From a bacterium (lineage in GTDB: Bacteria > Hydrogenedentota > Hydrogenedentia > Hydrogenedentiales > SLHB01), in NCBI GenBank assembly GCA_024231375.1, contig JAAEQP010001070.1, forward strand, positions 1 to 9,638: a stretch of 9,638 nt of DNA, written 5' to 3'. A program made the translations under genes and the position numbers. The notes under the pieces are model-generated. The model saw only the letters and a list, made by a program, of their open reading frames with translations. It was not told the origin of the DNA and did not search any database. Position 1 is the first letter of the stretch; each line of letters opens with the position of its first letter. Positions 7,660-9,638 of this stretch are shown one piece after another.

Positions 7660-9393
7660 CTATTGAGGAGGCGTGACCGTGAGCGTACGCTCGACGGCTT
7701 CGCCCGTGGGCGCGATGGTGAGGTACACGTTGCCCGAGTCGTCGGCCGGTTCCACTTCGAACCCCGCTCCGGCGGGATTCAGGGTCACGGCCTCTTTACT
7801 CGGGAATGCCTTGGCCGTCAGGAACACCCGGCTGGGCGCTGTGACCGCTGGGTCCTCCGTCCACGAGCAGGTGAAGGCGCCGGTGTCGAAATCGGCCTGG
7901 TAGGCGGTCAGTGTGCCCGCGATCTGCACGGGCACGGGGCGGCACAGGATGTGGAAGTAGGAGGCGTCGAGCACGTACTTGCCGAACTCCCAGTAGGTGT
8001 CGCCACAGAGCAGTTTTTCGAACTGGCGGACGACAAACCGTGCGGAGGGAACGATATCGGGTCCCGCCCCACCGAAGGCACCCCATTCCCCGATGATCAT
8101 GGGCATGCCGAGCTCGGCGGTCTTCTCGCCGTGGCGCTTGAAGATCAATTCGACGCGGTCGTTGGACGCGAGCGCGAGGTCGGGCGTGTCGACGACGATA
8201 TCGTATCCGTGGGGCGCGTAGGCCTGCCGCGGGTCTGGTTTGCCGTCCGGACCGAGCACGGGCTGCACGCCGCTGCGAATGCCCATGTTGGCCGACATGC
8301 TGGTCTCGAGCAGGATGATGTGATCGGGATCGACTTGACGGATGGCGTCGCGCACACGCTGGAACATGGCCGTCATCAACGTGCGTTCGAATTCCTGGAA
8401 GATGGACGCCGACGCGTCGATGACCGGGAGGTAGACGTCCATCTCTTTGAGGCGTTCCATCAGCTTGGCGCGGCCGGCCGTGTCGAGCCACTGCTCGATG
8501 GTGGCGCCCACATCGGGTTCGCCGGTGCCGTCCTTCTTGGCGACGACTTTGGCAAATTCCACGATGCTGGCGAGTTGGGCTTCGGGGTTCTTGCTGCCCA
8601 AGTTAGGTTCGTTGAAGAGGTCGTAGCCCATGACCGTGGGATTGTCGGCGTAGCGTTTGGCGATGTGCTGCCAGGCCATGGCGAAGTGATCCTGCACGCC
8701 AATGCCGTCGGCGCAGGGTTTGTTGGCCCAGAAGTTGTCGAAGGCGGTCTGGATGGCCGGGCTCGTGAAGTAGGCGTCGCTCCACACGTCGCCTCCGCCC
8801 ACATGGGGCTTGCCGTCGGTGAGCGTGGCCCACTCGGGCGCACCGTCCGAATACAGAACGCTATACAGGTCCTGGTGCATGTCGATGAACACATAGAGGT
8901 CGTTGTCGGCGGCCCACTGGATGCGTTGGTCGACTTTCTTCAGGTATTCCTCGTCGAACTTGCCGGGCTCCGGCTCGAGTCCGTCCCAGATGACGCCGAG
9001 GCGAATGCAGTTCATGCCCCACTTGCGCATGAGGGCGAATTCGTCGGGGCCGTGCCAGCTCTGGTAGTTGGCCTGCGGATCCTTGCTGATGACGCTCATG
9101 CCGTGGAACAGGATATGGCGCCCCTCAGTGTCCAGGAACCGGCCGTCGTTCACGGTTACGAATTTGCCGGGAGTGGGGGCCGGTTCGGGTGCCCGGACCG
9201 GTGTCGGAGCGGGGGCAGGTTCGGGCGCGGGCTCCGGCGCCGCCGGAGGCGCAGGAGCAGGCTCTTCCTGGACGGTATCGACCGGTTGCGCGGGCGTCTC
9301 CGGTACTTCCTGAGCGGGCTCCTTTTCGCCGCAGCCCAGACACAGGCATAGGCACAGGGCCGGGAACATCCACATACATGCGATTCGTTTCAT
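7660..9393 (-). CDS. lipoprotein glycoside hydrolase family 5, endoglycoceramidase-like
   Basis: The 577-residue product has a signal peptide (MKRIACMWMF...) ending in CLGC21, a probable lipid-attachment cysteine with an atypical Cys at -3. It should be anchored on the cell envelope. Residues 22-76 are a Pro/Ala/Glu linker with EPAP repeats. The catalytic barrel runs from about 78 to 480: HGMSV, RLGVIWDGLEPEPG, MHQD (172-175), YDLFNEPN with acid/base E262 and IIGEWG with nucleophile E436. RPVP at 485 opens a beta-sandwich of about 90 residues resembling the C-terminal domain of family 5 endoglycoceramidases. The GLEPEPG, MHQD and RPxP-type features point to endoglycoceramidases and related endogalactosylceramidases rather than cellulases. 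These hydrolyse the oligosaccharide-ceramide bond of glycosphingolipids, but the real substrate is inferred and could be another beta-glycoside. ATG 9393 is preferred over a frame open to 9516 because of its ribosome binding site and signal peptide. ppdK lies downstream on the same strand, beyond a hairpin. Confidence 0.87.
   Translation of the reverse strand: MKRIACMWMFPALCLCLCLGCGEKEPAQEVPETPAQPVDTVQEEPAPAPPAAPEPAPEPAPAPTPVRAPEPAPTPGKFVTVNDGRFLDTEGRHILFHGMSVISKDPQANYQSWHGPDEFALMRKWGMNCIRLGVIWDGLEPEPGKFDEEYLKKVDQRIQWAADNDLYVFIDMHQDLYSVLYSDGAPEWATLTDGKPHVGGGDVWSDAYFTSPAIQTAFDNFWANKPCADGIGVQDHFAMAWQHIAKRYADNPTVMGYDLFNEPNLGSKNPEAQLASIVEFAKVVAKKDGTGEPDVGATIEQWLDTAGRAKLMERLKEMDVYLPVIDASASIFQEFERTLMTAMFQRVRDAIRQVDPDHIILLETSMSANMGIRSGVQPVLGPDGKPDPRQAYAPHGYDIVVDTPDLALASNDRVELIFKRHGEKTAELGMPMIIGEWGAFGGAGPDIVPSARFVVRQFEKLLCGDTYWEFGKYVLDASYFHILCRPVPVQIAGTLTAYQADFDTGAFTCSWTEDPAVTAPSRVFLTAKAFPSKEAVTLNPAGAGFEVEPADDSGNVYLTIAPTGEAVERTLTVTPPQ
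9166..9330 (-). repeat. Pro/Ala/Glu-rich low-complexity linker inside the GH5 gene
   Basis: This stretch encodes residues 22-76 and is dominated by Pro, Ala and Glu with repeated EPAP units (54-57, 58-61, 70-73). Such linkers commonly hold a lipid-anchored catalytic domain away from the membrane. The repetitive GC-rich DNA is prone to length variation. Confidence 0.8.
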
Positions 9394-9400
9394 GATCACT

Positions 9401-9406
9401 CCTCCT
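9401..9406 (-). promoter_or_regulatory. strong ribosome binding site of the GH5 gene
   Basis: AGGAGG on the minus strand, 7 nt before ATG 9393, is a perfect Shine-Dalgarno sequence at ideal spacing. It fixes the start at the lipoprotein signal peptide. Confidence 0.85.
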
Positions 9407-9443
9407 GGGCGTGTTGTCCGCCCGAGAAACCACACCCCACTTG

Positions 9444-9462
9444 CGACCGCCTTAGACGGTCG
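9444..9462. repeat. inverted repeat in the GH5 leader, possible operator
   Basis: CGACCG (9444-9449) and CGGTCG (9457-9462) are perfect 6-bp arms around 7 nt, lying 51-69 nt upstream of the start codon. The size suits either a dimeric repressor site or a small RNA hairpin in the leader. No known regulator motif is recognised. Confidence 0.35.
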
Positions 9463-9557
9463 TCCCTCGGATCGACTCACTCCATCGTCCACTTCCACGC
9501 CGGCGCTTGTCAACATGGGGGAGGGCGCCAGGACGCGGCACCGACGCTGGCCACCGT

Positions 9558-9593
9558 GTCTCTCATGCGGGGGGAGGCCGGCCCGCGAGAGAC
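9558..9593. repeat. GC-rich hairpin upstream of the GH5 gene
   Basis: GTCTCTC (9558-9564) pairs with GAGAGAC (9587-9593), and inside it GCGGG (9567-9571) pairs with CCCGC (9582-9586), with only an AT bulge between the two stem parts. The loop region includes GGGAGGCCGGCCCG (9572-9585), identical in reverse complement to 7588-7601. No T tract follows on either strand. It may be a dispersed palindromic element or the terminator of an upstream gene outside the window. Confidence 0.5.
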
Positions 9594-9638
9594 CCGGGCA
9601 GTAGAACAGAGAACCGGGCGAGCCGTGAATGTGCTCAC

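Larger units (their letters stand above)
9394..9638. other. upstream region of the GH5 gene to the window edge, no gene seen
   Basis: No coding sequence is supported here. A perfect TTGACA on the minus strand (9513-9508) could be a -35 box, but the best -10 at 18-bp spacing (GACGAT) is poor. Two inverted repeats (9444-9462 and 9558-9593) occupy the region. The gene upstream of the hydrolase lies outside the window. Confidence 0.5.

Noticed and set aside
7663..9351. 562-codon open frame on the plus strand
   Set aside because: It is antisense to the GH5 lipoprotein gene, which has catalytic motifs, signal peptide and a perfect ribosome binding site. The antisense product is His/Asp/Gly/Val-rich with no domain.
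9484..9513. Promoter of the GH5 gene at TTGACA (9513-9508)
   Set aside because: The -35 box is perfect, but no acceptable -10 occurs at 16-18 bp spacing (best GACGAT, 3 of 6), so it is mentioned only as a possibility.

Overview
The window is 9.6 kb of GC-rich (by eye about 60%) bacterial chromosome. It carries four complete, well-separated protein genes and several structured intergenic stretches. I see no tRNA, rRNA, transposase, phage gene or CRISPR array. The organism is most likely a free-living environmental bacterium of the Planctomycetota/PVC type or a neighbouring candidate phylum such as Hydrogenedentota. This is inferred from a large exported beta-propeller cytochrome of the HzsA-related type, common in those groups, next to a lipoprotein glycoside hydrolase and a bacterial-type pyruvate phosphate dikinase. 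The taxon is a judgement and has not been proved.

Layout, left to right: (1) 1-150 holds no gene but has a nested inverted repeat. (2) ilvD, dihydroxy-acid dehydratase of branched-chain amino acid synthesis, runs on the minus strand (151-1854). (3) A divergent intergenic region of 230 bp carries a five-copy 9-bp tandem repeat just upstream of a good sigma70-type promoter. (4) That promoter points into a plus-strand gene (2085-4397) for an exported, di-haem, PD40-propeller protein related to hydrazine synthase alpha subunit. (5) A short convergent gap holds a textbook hairpin terminator for (6) ppdK, pyruvate phosphate dikinase, minus strand (4498-7248). (7) A 411-bp gap upstream of ppdK contains its probable promoter and a cluster of palindromes. 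(8) A minus-strand lipoprotein gene (7660-9393) encodes a family 5 glycoside hydrolase resembling endoglycoceramidases. (9) The window ends in a 245-bp upstream region with two further inverted repeats, one sharing a 14-nt core in opposite orientation with a palindrome downstream of the same gene.

The genes do not form an operon: ilvD and the cytochrome gene diverge, the cytochrome gene and ppdK converge, and the hydrolase gene and ppdK are separated by a terminator-like hairpin and a new promoter. ilvD and ppdK are central metabolism, while the other two products act outside the cytoplasm. No defence system or clearly novel multi-gene system is visible. The items most worth a second look are the HzsA-like protein without partner subunits, the endoglycoceramidase-like lipoprotein, the promoter-adjacent 9-bp repeat and the families of intergenic palindromes.
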